From Prolixibacter sp. NT017 (GTDB taxonomy: Bacteria; Bacteroidota; Bacteroidia; Bacteroidales; Prolixibacteraceae), in the NCBI RefSeq assembly GCF_009617875.1, contig NZ_BLAV01000001.1:806001-870000 (forward strand): a stretch of DNA of 64,000 bases, written 5' to 3'. The position numbers and the translations under genes were made by a program. The notes beneath the pieces were generated by a model that was not told the DNA's origin, did no database searches, and worked only from the letters and a program-made list of their open reading frames with translations. Positions 35,203-43,701 of the stretch are shown in pieces; the stretch's first letter is position 1, and the number at the start of each line of letters is the position of its first letter.

Positions 35203-36498
35203 ATGAAGAAGAAAGTGAATGTGGTGACCATGGGGTGCTCGAAGAATCTGGTCGATTCGGAATTGTTTCTGAACCAGCTTCAGCACAACGGGTATGATGT
35301 GGTGCATGATTCGAATGATACAGATGCCCGGATTGTGGCGGTGAATACGTGTGGGTTCATTCTGGATGCGAAAGAAGAATCGGTGGAGGCGATCATGAAT
35401 TTTGTCGATGCCAAGAACAAAGGAATGGTCGATAAGCTATTCGTTTTTGGATGTTTGTCTGCCCGCTACCGCGATGAGTTAATTAACGAAATTCCCGAAG
35501 TGGACGGGTTTTACGGGAAGTTCGAGGTAAAGAAAATGATTAGCGATTTGAAGGCTAATTATTATATGAGTCTGAGCAACGAACGGTATCTGACGACTCC
35601 GTCTCACTACGCGTTTCTGAAAATATCGGAAGGTTGCGACCGGACCTGTTCCTACTGTGCGATTCCGCGCATGACCGGAAAGCATATATCCAAACCGATG
35701 GAGGATATTATCGAAGAAGCAACGTTGTTGGCTAAGAAAGGTGTGAAAGAGTTGCTCATCATTGCGCAGGATTTGTCCTTTTACGGAATGGATCGGTACA
35801 AGAAGAGTATGCTCGACGAATTGCTGAACAAGCTGTCCGATATTCCGGGTATCGAATGGATTAAACTGCACTATGCCTATCCAGCCGGCTTTCCTTACAA
35901 GATTCTTCCTGTCATGCGGGAGCAGAAAAATATAGCGCGCTACCTCGATATTGCGTTGCAGCATTCCAGTAACCGTATGCTGAAAATTATGCGCCGGAAT
36001 ATTACCCGGGAAAGGACGATTGAATTGTTAAACCGTATCCGGAAAGAGGTTCCCGGTATTCATATCCGCACCACGATGCTGGTGGGACATCCCGGCGAGA
36101 CGGAAGAGGATTTTGAAGATTTGAAGGCGTTTGTTCGTGAAATGCGCTTTGAGCGGTTGGGTGTTTTTCCTTATTCTTTCGAAGAAGATACGTATGCCGG
36201 AGAGAACTACAAGGATGATGTTCCGCAGGAGGTAAAAGAAGCCCGGGCAGACGAATTGATGCAAATCCAGCAGGAAATTGCTGCTGAAATTACCGCTGAA
36301 AAAGTGGGAACAGAAATGAAAGTTCTGATTGATCGGAAAGATGATGACTTTTATGTTGGTCGGACCGAATTCGACTCGCCCGAAGTGGACGGGGAAGTTT
36401 ATATCGACAGCCAGGGTAAAGAGCTGGAAGTCGGTACTTTTTGCCAGGTGGAAATTACCCACACAAACGATTACGATCTCTACGGAGTTGTAAAATAA
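35203..36498 (+). CDS. rimO: Ribosomal protein S12 methylthiotransferase RimO
   Basis: This radical-SAM enzyme (431 residues from ATG 35203) adds a methylthio group to Asp of ribosomal protein uS12. The N-terminal UPF0004 domain has the first cluster cysteines (TMGCSKNLVDSE, NTCGF, GCLSARY). The radical-SAM motif is EGCDRTCSYCAIPRM. A TRAM domain ends the protein. The ATG at 35203 starts the conserved VNVVTMGCSKN; an upstream ATG at 35149 would add unconserved residues. Confidence 0.96.
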   Translation: MKKKVNVVTMGCSKNLVDSELFLNQLQHNGYDVVHDSNDTDARIVAVNTCGFILDAKEESVEAIMNFVDAKNKGMVDKLFVFGCLSARYRDELINEIPEVDGFYGKFEVKKMISDLKANYYMSLSNERYLTTPSHYAFLKISEGCDRTCSYCAIPRMTGKHISKPMEDIIEEATLLAKKGVKELLIIAQDLSFYGMDRYKKSMLDELLNKLSDIPGIEWIKLHYAYPAGFPYKILPVMREQKNIARYLDIALQHSSNRMLKIMRRNITRERTIELLNRIRKEVPGIHIRTTMLVGHPGETEEDFEDLKAFVREMRFERLGVFPYSFEEDTYAGENYKDDVPQEVKEARADELMQIQQEIAAEITAEKVGTEMKVLIDRKDDDFYVGRTEFDSPEVDGEVYIDSQGKELEVGTFCQVEITHTNDYDLYGVVK

Positions 36499-36510
36499 GA
36501 GGCCCAATTG

Positions 36511-36546
36511 AAAAGGTATAAATATGCATATTTATACCTTTTTTGT
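36511..36546 (+). terminator. Terminator after rimO, a perfect 32-base palindrome
   Basis: Bases 36511-36526 are exactly complementary to 36527-36542, with AAAAGG at one end, CCTTTT at the other and further T residues following. It starts 12 bases after the rimO stop. The stem is nearly all A and T apart from the GG/CC pair near its base. Its symmetry means it can act in both directions. Confidence 0.85.
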
Positions 36547-36671
36547 TTCCCGTCTTTAGCCCTTTAGTTTATCACTTATGACCTAAAGCATTAGAATTTA
36601 AGCTTTTTTAGTAAACATATTTGTCGGGTAGCTGTTCTGTTTAATGAGTTAATCACTAAAAATTTTAAGCT

Positions 36672-36947
36672 ATGGATAAATTTGGATATGGACTTCTCGG
36701 AACATTTGTTATTGGAGCAGTCGTCGGAGCGTCGGTAGGTTTACTGTTTGCTCCGCAAAAAGGTGAAGACACCCGCAGATGGATTGGCGACAAACTGAAC
36801 GACCTGGAAGGTGAAGTTGAAGCCATGGGCAAAAAACTAAAAACGCAGGAATCAAAAGCTGAAGAGACATTAAACAAAAAAATTCAGGACTTGGAGAAAC
36901 AGCTGGGTGACTTGTTGAAAAAGTCAAAAACAGCTGAAGCCAAGTAA
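36672..36947 (+). CDS. YtxH-domain envelope protein
   Basis: This is a 91-residue protein with one N-terminal membrane helix (about 6-27, LLGTFVIGAVVGASVGLLFA) directly followed by APQKGEDTRRWI, the YtxH signature. A charged coiled-coil fills the rest (about 35-85). Such proteins are found in stress-responsive envelope clusters. It is followed 27 bases later by a holin-like gene and then a small protein, forming an operon. Confidence 0.88.
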   Translation: MDKFGYGLLGTFVIGAVVGASVGLLFAPQKGEDTRRWIGDKLNDLEGEVEAMGKKLKTQESKAEETLNKKIQDLEKQLGDLLKKSKTAEAK

Positions 36948-36974
36948 CTTATCCGGTAGACAAATTTAAAGCTT

Positions 36975-37355
36975 ATGAAAGATAGCCTGACAGAAGACAC
37001 CGAAAAGCTGAGCCAAAACCTGAAAGAGTACGTTTCGGCCAGAATAGAATTACAAAAGCTGACATTGGTGGAAGAAAGCACGCGGGTATTGTCGCGGTTT
37101 TTCTCGACAACAATTGTATGGCTGCTGGGTATTCTGGTACTGTTCTTTGCTTCTATCGGATTAGCTATTCTTATCGGTCAGTGGCTTCAAAATCTGGCTC
37201 TCGGATTTCTTATTCTGGCTGCAGGCCTGTTGGTTTTTGGACTACTGTTTTACTTGTTAAGCAAGAAATGGATAGAACAATCGGTTTTATCTAATATTTA
37301 CAACATGGTTTTCTCTCAGAAAAAAATGCAACAGGATGAAGATGAAGAAGAATAG
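36975..37355 (+). CDS. Phage-holin-like (Holin_X) membrane protein
   Basis: This is a 126-residue protein with an amphipathic N-terminal helix (about 10-45) and two membrane helices (about 47-70 and 75-97), then an acidic tail ending DEDEEE. The pattern fits the Holin_X/YqjE-type family, which in chromosomal clusters with YtxH is not a phage lysis gene. It overlaps the next gene by 20 bases. Confidence 0.8.
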   Translation: MKDSLTEDTEKLSQNLKEYVSARIELQKLTLVEESTRVLSRFFSTTIVWLLGILVLFFASIGLAILIGQWLQNLALGFLILAAGLLVFGLLFYLLSKKWIEQSVLSNIYNMVFSQKKMQQDEDEEE

Positions 37356-37560
37356 AACCATACGAAGTTTAAAAGATGTAGAGATGGAACGTCTCCGGAT
37401 GGAGTACGAAGTATTAATGGCTGAACATCGGCTGAATATCAGTTGGTTATCTCTTCGTAGTGAAATCAATCCTGAAAACATTGTTCGAAGCCTGGCGGCC
37501 AAGGCTTTGGTTCCGCTTATCGCAGGCGTTAGGCAATGGTTGTTAAACCGGAATAAATAG
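37336..37560 (+). CDS. Small protein of the YtxH/holin-like cluster
   Basis: This is a 74-residue protein of unknown function that begins inside the end of the holin-like gene (ATG 37336; an in-frame ATG at 37342 is also possible). It is charged and helical at the front (LKDVEMERLRMEYEVLMAE) with a hydrophobic stretch near the end (LAAKALVPLIAGVRQWLL). The overlap indicates translational coupling with the two preceding genes. I do not know a family. Confidence 0.7.
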   Translation: MKMKKNRTIRSLKDVEMERLRMEYEVLMAEHRLNISWLSLRSEINPENIVRSLAAKALVPLIAGVRQWLLNRNK

Positions 37561-37588
37561 CATTTGATTCTTTATCACATGAGATAAG

Positions 37589-37619
37589 CAAGGGAGCACT
37601 TTATGATGCTCCCTTGTTT
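37589..37619. terminator. Hairpin terminator between convergent genes
   Basis: A perfect 10-bp stem pairs CAAGGGAGCA (37589-37598) with TGCTCCCTTG (37607-37616) around an 8-base loop, followed by TTT. It lies between the YtxH cluster and the convergent UPF0316 gene and could serve both. Confidence 0.75.
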
Positions 37620-37620
37620 G

Positions 37621-38196
37621 CTATTTCCCCATTCTTATTCCGGAGAGATCATGTGAAGGTGCAGTTATTCCCCGGTTGACAAACTTCACATCATTGATGG
37701 AATAAAATGCATTGGGATTGTATTGTTTGATGATTTCTGCTACGTTCCCTAAATCGTTTCGTTTAACGATGCTGTAGATAACACTGACCCACTTTCCGGT
37801 GGCTCCTTCTGCATTGTGATGGGTGATACCATATCCTGCATTTTTCAGCGCATTAATTAATTTCGTCGAGTCTTTTCGGGTGATAATCTGAAGCTGGACA
37901 ATACCAACAGCCAGCCTTTCTTCAATCATTAAGCCGATGAAGTTACCGGCCGCAAAACCTCCGGCGTAAAAGATATAGCAAACCCAGTTGTCGAGATTTT
38001 GCACAATCTTACTCATTGCCAATATCCAGATAAATACCTCGAAGAAGCCCAAAAGCGGTGCGAGATTCTTTTGCCCTTTCGATACCATCACAATGCGAAT
38101 GGTTCCTATGGTTACGTCCAAAATCCGGGCAAAGAATATCATTAGGGGAAGAACCAGGTAGTTGAACAGGTTCGAGTCCATGAAGGTAGCGTCCAT
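37621..38196 (-). CDS. UPF0316 membrane protein (DUF5698-DUF2179)
   Basis: This is a 191-residue protein with three membrane helices in the first 105 residues (LVLPLMIFFARILDVTIG, LGFFEVFIWILAMSKIV, YIFYAGGFAAGNFIGLMIEE), which make up the DUF5698 part, followed by a soluble DUF2179 domain (about 110-180: QIITRKDSTKLINALKNAGY). The family is conserved in many bacteria, but its role is unproven; DUF2179 domains are suspected ligand-binding modules. An alternative start at 38181 (MDSNLFN) is possible. Confidence 0.88.
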   Translation of the reverse strand: MDATFMDSNLFNYLVLPLMIFFARILDVTIGTIRIVMVSKGQKNLAPLLGFFEVFIWILAMSKIVQNLDNWVCYIFYAGGFAAGNFIGLMIEERLAVGIVQLQIITRKDSTKLINALKNAGYGITHHNAEGATGKWVSVIYSIVKRNDLGNVAEIIKQYNPNAFYSINDVKFVNRGITAPSHDLSGIRMGK

Positions 38197-38230
38197 CGGT
38201 TTGTTAGTTTTAGTTTTTCGGAAAAATATG

Positions 38231-38255
38231 AAAAAACCCGGGAAGTTGTCCCGGG
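38231..38255 (-). terminator. Terminator of the RF3 gene
   Basis: On the minus strand a GC-rich stem, CCCGGG (38255-38250) with CCCGGG (38242-38237), is followed by six T residues. It begins nine bases after the prfC stop codon. Confidence 0.9.
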
Positions 38256-38263
38256 CTGTATCT

Positions 38264-39838
38264 TTAAAACTCTGATTTAAAGTGGAAGCTTAGCTCCGGA
38301 AAATCACGTTGAGCCATATCCAATATAAATGGCGAATCGGCCATGAAGACGTCACGTCCGTGTTTGTCCTTGGCCATTTTGTTGTGTTTCCGTTTTTTGA
38401 AATCAGCTAGTTTTTCTTTGTCGTCACTTTCAATCCAGCAGGCTTTGTACATCGAAAGGTTTTCCCACCGACACTTCGCATTGTATTCGTGTTCCAGCCG
38501 GTATTCAATTACCTCAAACTGAAGTGCACCTACCGTTCCGATGATTTTTCGACCGTTCAACTCACTGGTGAAAAGCTGTGCAACGCCTTCGTCCATCAGC
38601 TGATCTACACCTTTGTTTAGCTGTTTGGATTTCATCGGGTCTGCATTCTCGATGTATCGGAAGATTTCCGGTGAGAAGGATGGAATACCTTTGAAATGCA
38701 AATCTTCGCCTTCCGTAATAGTATCTCCAATGATGAAATTGCCCGTGTCGGGAATACCAACAATATCACCCGGATACGCTTCTTCGATAATTTCTTTTTT
38801 GGAAGCCATGAAAGCAGTCGGGCTGGAATACTTGAAATTCTTCCCCAACCGCATGTGTTTGTAGTTGGTATTTCGCCGGAAGGTTCCGGAGCATATTTTC
38901 ACGAAAGCGATGCGGCTACGATGGTTGGGGTCGATGTTGGCGTGAATCTTAAATACGAAACCGGTAAATTTTTCCTCCGTGGGGTCCACATCACGCTCTT
39001 CTGCATCTTTTGGGCGTGGATGCGGAGCAATGCGTACGAATGTGTTCAGTAGCTCATGTACACCGAAGTTATATAAAGCACTTCCGAAGAAAACCGGTGC
39101 CAAATCACCGGCACGATATTCTTCCACATTGAACTCAGGATAAACTCCTTCCACTAATTCCAACTCTTCGCGCAATACGTCGGCGTCATTTCCGATGTAA
39201 TTTTCCAATTCCGGAGAATCGAGATCTTCAAAGCTAATGCCTTCTTCAATCTCTGTAATACTGGGGTTGAAGAGTTTCAGGTTTTTGTCAAAGATGTTGT
39301 AAACTCCCTTGAAATCGGGACCGTTGTTGATGGGCCAGCTCAGTGGACGAACCTTGATTTTCAGTTGTTCTTCAATTTCGTCCAGCAGATCAAAAGAGTC
39401 TTTTGTTGGGCGGTCCATTTTATTAATGAAGACAATCACTGGTGTTTTGCGCATCCGGCAGACGTTCATCAGCTTTTCGGTCTGCGGCTCCACACCTTTA
39501 GCAGCATCGATTACAATGATAACACTATCGACGGCAGTCAACGTGCGGAACGTGTCTTCCTGGAAATCCTGGTGACCGGGCGTATCCAAAATGTTGACTT
39601 TGTACCCCTCGTATTCGAAACCCATTACCGAGGTAGCTACCGAAATTCCACGCTGACGTTCAATCTCCATGAAGTCAGACGTAGCACTCTTCTTGATTTT
39701 ATTGCTTTTTACCGCTCCGGCCGTATGGATGGCACCACCAAAAAGCAACAGCTTCTCGGTCAATGTGGTTTTACCAGCATCCGGGTGACTCACAATTCCA
39801 AAGGTCCTGCGGCGTTTAATTTCTTCCTTAAAACCCAT
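38264..39838 (-). CDS. prfC: Peptide chain release factor 3
   Basis: This translational GTPase (524 residues from ATG 39838) recycles RF1 and RF2 after termination. GTPase motifs are present: [15 protein letters not shown] (G1), RGISVATSV (G2), DTPGHQDF (G3), [14 protein letters not shown] (G4). The C-terminal part matches the RF3 domain ([20 protein letters not shown]). I chose the ATG at 39838 because the family starts directly before [13 protein letters not shown]; the reading from 39937 adds 33 residues without family support. Confidence 0.96.
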   Translation of the reverse strand: MGFKEEIKRRRTFGIVSHPDAGKTTLTEKLLLFGGAIHTAGAVKSNKIKKSATSDFMEIERQRGISVATSVMGFEYEGYKVNILDTPGHQDFQEDTFRTLTAVDSVIIVIDAAKGVEPQTEKLMNVCRMRKTPVIVFINKMDRPTKDSFDLLDEIEEQLKIKVRPLSWPINNGPDFKGVYNIFDKNLKLFNPSITEIEEGISFEDLDSPELENYIGNDADVLREELELVEGVYPEFNVEEYRAGDLAPVFFGSALYNFGVHELLNTFVRIAPHPRPKDAEERDVDPTEEKFTGFVFKIHANIDPNHRSRIAFVKICSGTFRRNTNYKHMRLGKNFKYSSPTAFMASKKEIIEEAYPGDIVGIPDTGNFIIGDTITEGEDLHFKGIPSFSPEIFRYIENADPMKSKQLNKGVDQLMDEGVAQLFTSELNGRKIIGTVGALQFEVIEYRLEHEYNAKCRWENLSMYKACWIESDDKEKLADFKKRKHNKMAKDKHGRDVFMADSPFILDMAQRDFPELSFHFKSEF

Positions 39839-39960
39839 AACTAACTTTTGAGTGGGCAAAGATAGCCTTTTTCGGACATCAGAGAAACCATGTGTGATGA
39901 AAACAAAGGGGTTATCCGAAGCCTGTTCCGCAGGCAATAATATGTTCCCTTATTCAGGAA

Positions 39961-40569
39961 TCATGATGGTTGGAAAAAGCTGAGAGCAATGGTGCCTCCT
40001 GCGAAATTCCGGGAAGAATGATGTTTCATGGGGAGGCCATCGATAATACTGGTCAATTCGCCGTTCTTCCTGTAATATCGGAAATTACGGTAATGGTCGC
40101 CACCAACCATGAATTCGGCGAACGAAACCGCTTTGTCGGCAATCCATTTGCGGCTTTCGGTAAAATGATAATCGACGATGATCAAATAGCCATTCGGTTT
40201 GAGCACACGAAGCATTTCCTTTAGAATCAGGCGACCTTCTTCCGGGCTTTTCTCATGCAATGCCAGTGAAATCATCGCTGCCTGGTATTGCTGGTCGCGA
40301 AAGGGCAATGCGGTGGCATCGGCCTGGATGTAGTCGATTCCGGACGATTTCTTACGGGCGACTCTCAGCATGCCGTCCGAGCGGTCGACTCCTGTGCACC
40401 GGATTCCTTTCGCAGCGAGCCGGCGAAGCTGACTGCCTGTTCCGCAGCCTACATCCAGTATGTTTTCGATTTTTAAGTTGACAAGTGATTCTGTTAAGTC
40501 TTCTCTCAAACCGGTTAATACCGGTTCCACTAGCGGATCATAAATTCGGGCAAACCAATACGACTCCAT
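39961..40569 (-). CDS. Class I SAM-dependent methyltransferase
   Basis: This is a 202-residue methyltransferase of the Methyltransf_11 group. The SAM-binding glycine motif is ILDVGCGTGSQLRRL (about 37-51), followed by CTGVDRSDGML and a motif-III-like LKPNGYLIIVDYH. The substrate is unknown. It lies three bases after the DUF1801 gene on the same strand, so the two share a transcript. There is no clue in the context to the methylated molecule. Confidence 0.88.
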   Translation of the reverse strand: MESYWFARIYDPLVEPVLTGLREDLTESLVNLKIENILDVGCGTGSQLRRLAAKGIRCTGVDRSDGMLRVARKKSSGIDYIQADATALPFRDQQYQAAMISLALHEKSPEEGRLILKEMLRVLKPNGYLIIVDYHFTESRKWIADKAVSFAEFMVGGDHYRNFRYYRKNGELTSIIDGLPMKHHSSRNFAGGTIALSFFQPS

Positions 40570-40572
40570 TCT

Positions 40573-40905
40573 TCACGATTTCATTTCTTCAAAAATTTCT
40601 TCCAGCACGTTTAGCGGAAATTCTTCCGGATGTGTGTAACGAATACAACTACGTCCGATACTAGCATTGGCAAAACGGTCACGGTACTTCTCAATTTTTC
40701 GTCCGTCGAACAAATAAAAAGTCAGGTACTTTTTTTGCGAGGCCATGGCGCAAAACGGCTTGTAAGTAGGCATTCCATACTCCATCGTCTCCTCGATGTC
40801 GGGAAAGTACTTTTGAATCATTGAACGAATTTTGGTAATAACCTGGGCCCGGTCTTCGGGAATCATCGTTAAGTACTCATCAACGTTAATGGCTTCTGTT
40901 TTCAT
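40573..40905 (-). CDS. DUF1801 domain protein (YdhG-like)
   Basis: This is a 110-residue cytoplasmic protein of the DUF1801 family. Typical features are YLTMIPEDRAQVITKIRSMI at the front, EETMEYGMPTYKP in the middle, FYLFDGRKIEKYRDRF and the late IGRSCIRYTHPEEFP. The biochemical function is not established. It precedes the methyltransferase gene by three bases. Confidence 0.85.
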   Translation of the reverse strand: MKTEAINVDEYLTMIPEDRAQVITKIRSMIQKYFPDIEETMEYGMPTYKPFCAMASQKKYLTFYLFDGRKIEKYRDRFANASIGRSCIRYTHPEEFPLNVLEEIFEEMKS

Positions 40906-41053
40906 GATGTTCGTGTTAGCGTTTGACTTGCATGTGGCCGATGTACCAAATTAACAAAATATCATGATATGTGACTGTTTTAATTTGTGAAACATATAAG
41001 AATGGAACATAGTTCGTATGCTGTCGGACATTCATGTGGCGGGCAAAGAGCAT

Positions 41054-41080
41054 AAAAAAGAGGAGAGTGGCCTCTCCTCT
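41054..41080 (-). terminator. Terminator of the small acidic protein gene
   Basis: A 9-bp stem pairs AGAGGAGAG (41059-41067) with CTCTCCTCT (41072-41080). On the minus strand it is followed by a T-run (A-run 41054-41059 on the plus strand). It lies 47 bases after the stop codon at 41128. Confidence 0.85.
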
Positions 41081-41127
41081 GTATATTTTAGTTGGTTTGA
41101 ATGGTTTGGGATGATGGAATCGTTTGA

Positions 41128-41340
41128 TTAATCATCGTCTTCCTCGTCGTAGAAATCTTCTTCGTCATCATCATACCGATTATAACTTTTAATTTCTTCC
41201 CAATCTTCCAGATCCTCATTCAGTTCTTCTTCGCTTAAAAGAAATGCGTTTTTTTCTTTTCTGCGAATCTTTTTTGGGCGGAGCGAATCATCCCTGCCAT
41301 CCATTACATCCCGGTTCTTTTTAAAATGCTTTTTTTTCAT
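41128..41340 (-). CDS. Small highly charged protein, unknown function
   Basis: This 70-residue protein has a lysine/arginine-rich first half (MKKKHFKKNRDVMDG, RPKKIRRKEKN) and a strongly acidic second half rich in Asp and Glu, with several Tyr and Trp. An ATG start and its own terminator (41054-41080) support it as a real gene. I do not recognise a family. Such bipolar proteins may bind nucleic acid or ribosomes, but that is speculation. Confidence 0.65.
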   Translation of the reverse strand: MKKKHFKKNRDVMDGRDDSLRPKKIRRKEKNAFLLSEEELNEDLEDWEEIKSYNRYDDDEEDFYDEEDDD

Positions 41341-41729
41341 AACGTGATGATTAATATCCGTTTCGGTTTACGATATTGGAATAAATCTATCAAATTTTGA
41401 TATCAATTTCAATTTTAAATTACATGTAAATCAAGGAAAAGTATGTTTTTTCTTCAACTCAATCCGGTTGGACATCGTGTGGTTGTATTCCGCTATTGGC
41501 GGAATATCGCCTTTTCATCGTTTGGCGGTTTTTGGCTGTGGATGCTTATTTCTTCTTTTAATTTTTAATTTGTTGGTTGTTAGAGTTTTGTATTCTTGTG
41601 TGCGACTAAGTTTATTTATCGGTAATTATACAAATCTTTTTAATTAGTTTGCAACCATAAAACGAAAAATTGATCGTTTATTTCAATGTAACGCTCTCTA
41701 TCATAACGAAAAGAATCTTTATACATTAT
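41341..41729. promoter_or_regulatory. Regulatory region upstream of the OmpA/PD40 gene
   Basis: This 389-base gap has no gene. It contains a perfect 8-bp inverted repeat with a 5-base centre, TATTCCGC (41486-41493) and GCGGAATA (41499-41506), an operator- or hairpin-like site. TTAGTTTG at 41644-41651 matches the -7 consensus at seven of eight positions and would give a leader of about 72 bases before the ATG at 41730; no TTG sits at the ideal upstream spacing. Confidence 0.5.
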
Positions 41730-43673
41730 ATGCGACGCCTGTTTTTTATGCTATTTTTTGCTTTGTGCTTTTCTGTTCCGGGGGTGGGACAATCGAAGAA
41801 AAACGCAGATCCCCGGCTTCAGCGGGAGTTTAACGAAGCAAAACAACTGTTTCAGCAAGGGAAAAGCAACGAAGCTATTAACAAGCTTCAACATGTTTTG
41901 CGGCTGGATGAGCATTTCGCCTTGGCGCATTTCGCCCTGGCTGATATCTACCATTGGGAGAAGAAACCGGAGCAGGAGGAGATACATCTAAAAGCGGGTT
42001 TGAAAACAGACTCAGTCAGTTATCCTCAGGGCTTTTACTTTTTGGCTTCACTCCAATATAAAAAGGGCGTGTACGACTCGGCTGTCGTCAATTTAAAAAA
42101 GTACTTCAGGCTGCCGCCGAAAAAGGAAAATGATGCGAAGCATTTGCTGAAAGCTGCCGAATTTGCCAGCTACGCAGTAAAGCACCCGATTCCGTTTCAC
42201 CCGGAAAACCTCGGTCCGAATATTAACACGAAGGAAAATGAATACTGGCCCAGTTTGAATGCGGAAGCCAATCAGCTGGTTTTTACGCGCTTGATAACAG
42301 TTGATTCTACCGGAAGGCCGTTGCGTTTTCCACAGGAAGATTTCTACTCATCGTATCTCGATAGTACAGGTTGGTCAGTTGCCAAAGCATTGGGATCGCC
42401 GGTAAACACTCCGGATAACGAGGGAGCACAGTGTATTTCAGCTAACGGGGATCTATTGTTTTTCACCGCTTGCAACCGAAAAGGTGGCTATGGCAGCTGC
42501 GATATTTATTTTACCATGAAGCGCAACGGAAAATGGATGAAGCCGCTCAATCTGATGGCACCGGTAAACACCAAAGGATGGGAGTCGCAACCATCGGTCA
42601 CAGCCGATGGCCGCTATCTTTACTTTTCCAGCAATCGTAGAGGTGGAAAAGGTAAAATGGATATCTGGCGAGCTGAACGTACCAGTATCACTCCCTCGGG
42701 ACTGCCGGTTTACGGAAAGGTGACCAACGTGGAGGCGGTTAACACGCCCGGCAATGAATCGTCACCGTTTATTCATGCCGATGGAAAAACGCTCTACTTT
42801 GCTTCGGATTACTGGCCTGGCCTGGGGGGAAATGATCTATTCGTTTCCAGAAATGAAGGCGATGGATTTTCTGTTCCAAAAAATCTGGGTTACCCGATTA
42901 ATACAAATGAAGACGATGAAGGCCTGATTGTCGATGTGACAGGTGAGAATGCCTATTTTGCCTCCAACAGGGAAGGGTATGGAGGAAAGGATATTTTTCA
43001 TTTTGTCCTTCCGGAGGAATTGCGGCCCGATGCGGTTAGCTATGTTGCCGGAAAAGTGTTCGACGCAGAAACATCGCAGCCACTTTCGCCGATGGTGCAA
43101 ATCATCAATTTAAAGAATGATAGTGTTTTCGAAGAAACCCGGCCTGATGTGTTAAACGGGAAATTCCTCTTGTGTCTTCCGGCAGGAAAGAATTACGGAT
43201 TGAATGTAGAAACTCCTGGTTACCTGTTTTATTCCGAGCATTTTGATTTACGGGATTCGTATGAAAAATCGAAGCCCTATCAATTGGCAATTGCTTTGCA
43301 GCCTGTAAAGGCCGGGAGTGTAACTGCCTTGCGGAATGTGTTTTTCGATACCGATTCGGCAACGCTGAAGCCGGAGTCTTTTCCTCAATTGAATCAAGTT
43401 GTGGCATTTATGAAGAAAAATCCGGAATGGACGGTGGAAATTTCGGGACATACCGACAATACCGGAACAGAAGCTCATAACCTGGAGCTGTCGAAGCAAC
43501 GAGCAGAATCTGTTGTCAGCTTTTTGGAGACGAAAGGTATTTCTGCTCAGCGATTGGTCGCCAAAGGATATGGAGCTACCAAGCCTGTCGCAGGAAACAA
43601 CACAGCTGACGGACGTGCCCGTAACCGTAGAACGGAATTTCGACTTCTGAAGAAAATCGAGGATAATCGATAA
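41730..43673 (+). CDS. OmpA-family protein with TPR and PD40 repeats
   Basis: This is an exported protein of about 647 residues from ATG 41730, the start of the signal peptide (RRLFFMLFFALCFSVPGVGQ). TPR-type helices come first (about 35-140: FNEAKQLFQQGKSNEAINKL), then PD40/WD40-like propeller repeats (about 180-430: LYFSSNRRGGKGKMDIWRAE, LYFASDYWPGLGGNDLFVS), a small carboxypeptidase-regulatory-like part and a C-terminal OmpA domain that anchors to peptidoglycan (VEISGHTDNTG, LSKQRAESV, RARNRRTEF). This architecture is common in Bacteroidota envelope proteins, some of which are linked to gliding or type IX secretion; no such link is shown here. Confidence 0.92.
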   Translation: MRRLFFMLFFALCFSVPGVGQSKKNADPRLQREFNEAKQLFQQGKSNEAINKLQHVLRLDEHFALAHFALADIYHWEKKPEQEEIHLKAGLKTDSVSYPQGFYFLASLQYKKGVYDSAVVNLKKYFRLPPKKENDAKHLLKAAEFASYAVKHPIPFHPENLGPNINTKENEYWPSLNAEANQLVFTRLITVDSTGRPLRFPQEDFYSSYLDSTGWSVAKALGSPVNTPDNEGAQCISANGDLLFFTACNRKGGYGSCDIYFTMKRNGKWMKPLNLMAPVNTKGWESQPSVTADGRYLYFSSNRRGGKGKMDIWRAERTSITPSGLPVYGKVTNVEAVNTPGNESSPFIHADGKTLYFASDYWPGLGGNDLFVSRNEGDGFSVPKNLGYPINTNEDDEGLIVDVTGENAYFASNREGYGGKDIFHFVLPEELRPDAVSYVAGKVFDAETSQPLSPMVQIINLKNDSVFEETRPDVLNGKFLLCLPAGKNYGLNVETPGYLFYSEHFDLRDSYEKSKPYQLAIALQPVKAGSVTALRNVFFDTDSATLKPESFPQLNQVVAFMKKNPEWTVEISGHTDNTGTEAHNLELSKQRAESVVSFLETKGISAQRLVAKGYGATKPVAGNNTADGRARNRRTEFRLLKKIEDNR

Positions 43674-43677
43674 TAAA

Positions 43678-43698
43678 AAAGCCGGAATCTCCGGCTTT
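43678..43698. terminator. Terminator between OmpA/PD40 and DUF4954 genes
   Basis: A GC-rich stem pairs GCCGGA (43681-43686) with TCCGGC (43690-43695), extended by A-T pairs on both sides to 43678-43698. It lies four bases after the OmpA-family stop and three bases before the convergent DUF4954 stop, so it acts for both strands. Confidence 0.85.
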
Positions 43699-43701
43699 CG
43701 T

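Noticed and set aside
36975..37355. Phage lysis module (holin)
   Set aside because: No endolysin or other phage gene is nearby. With YtxH and a coupled small protein this is the chromosomal envelope cluster type.
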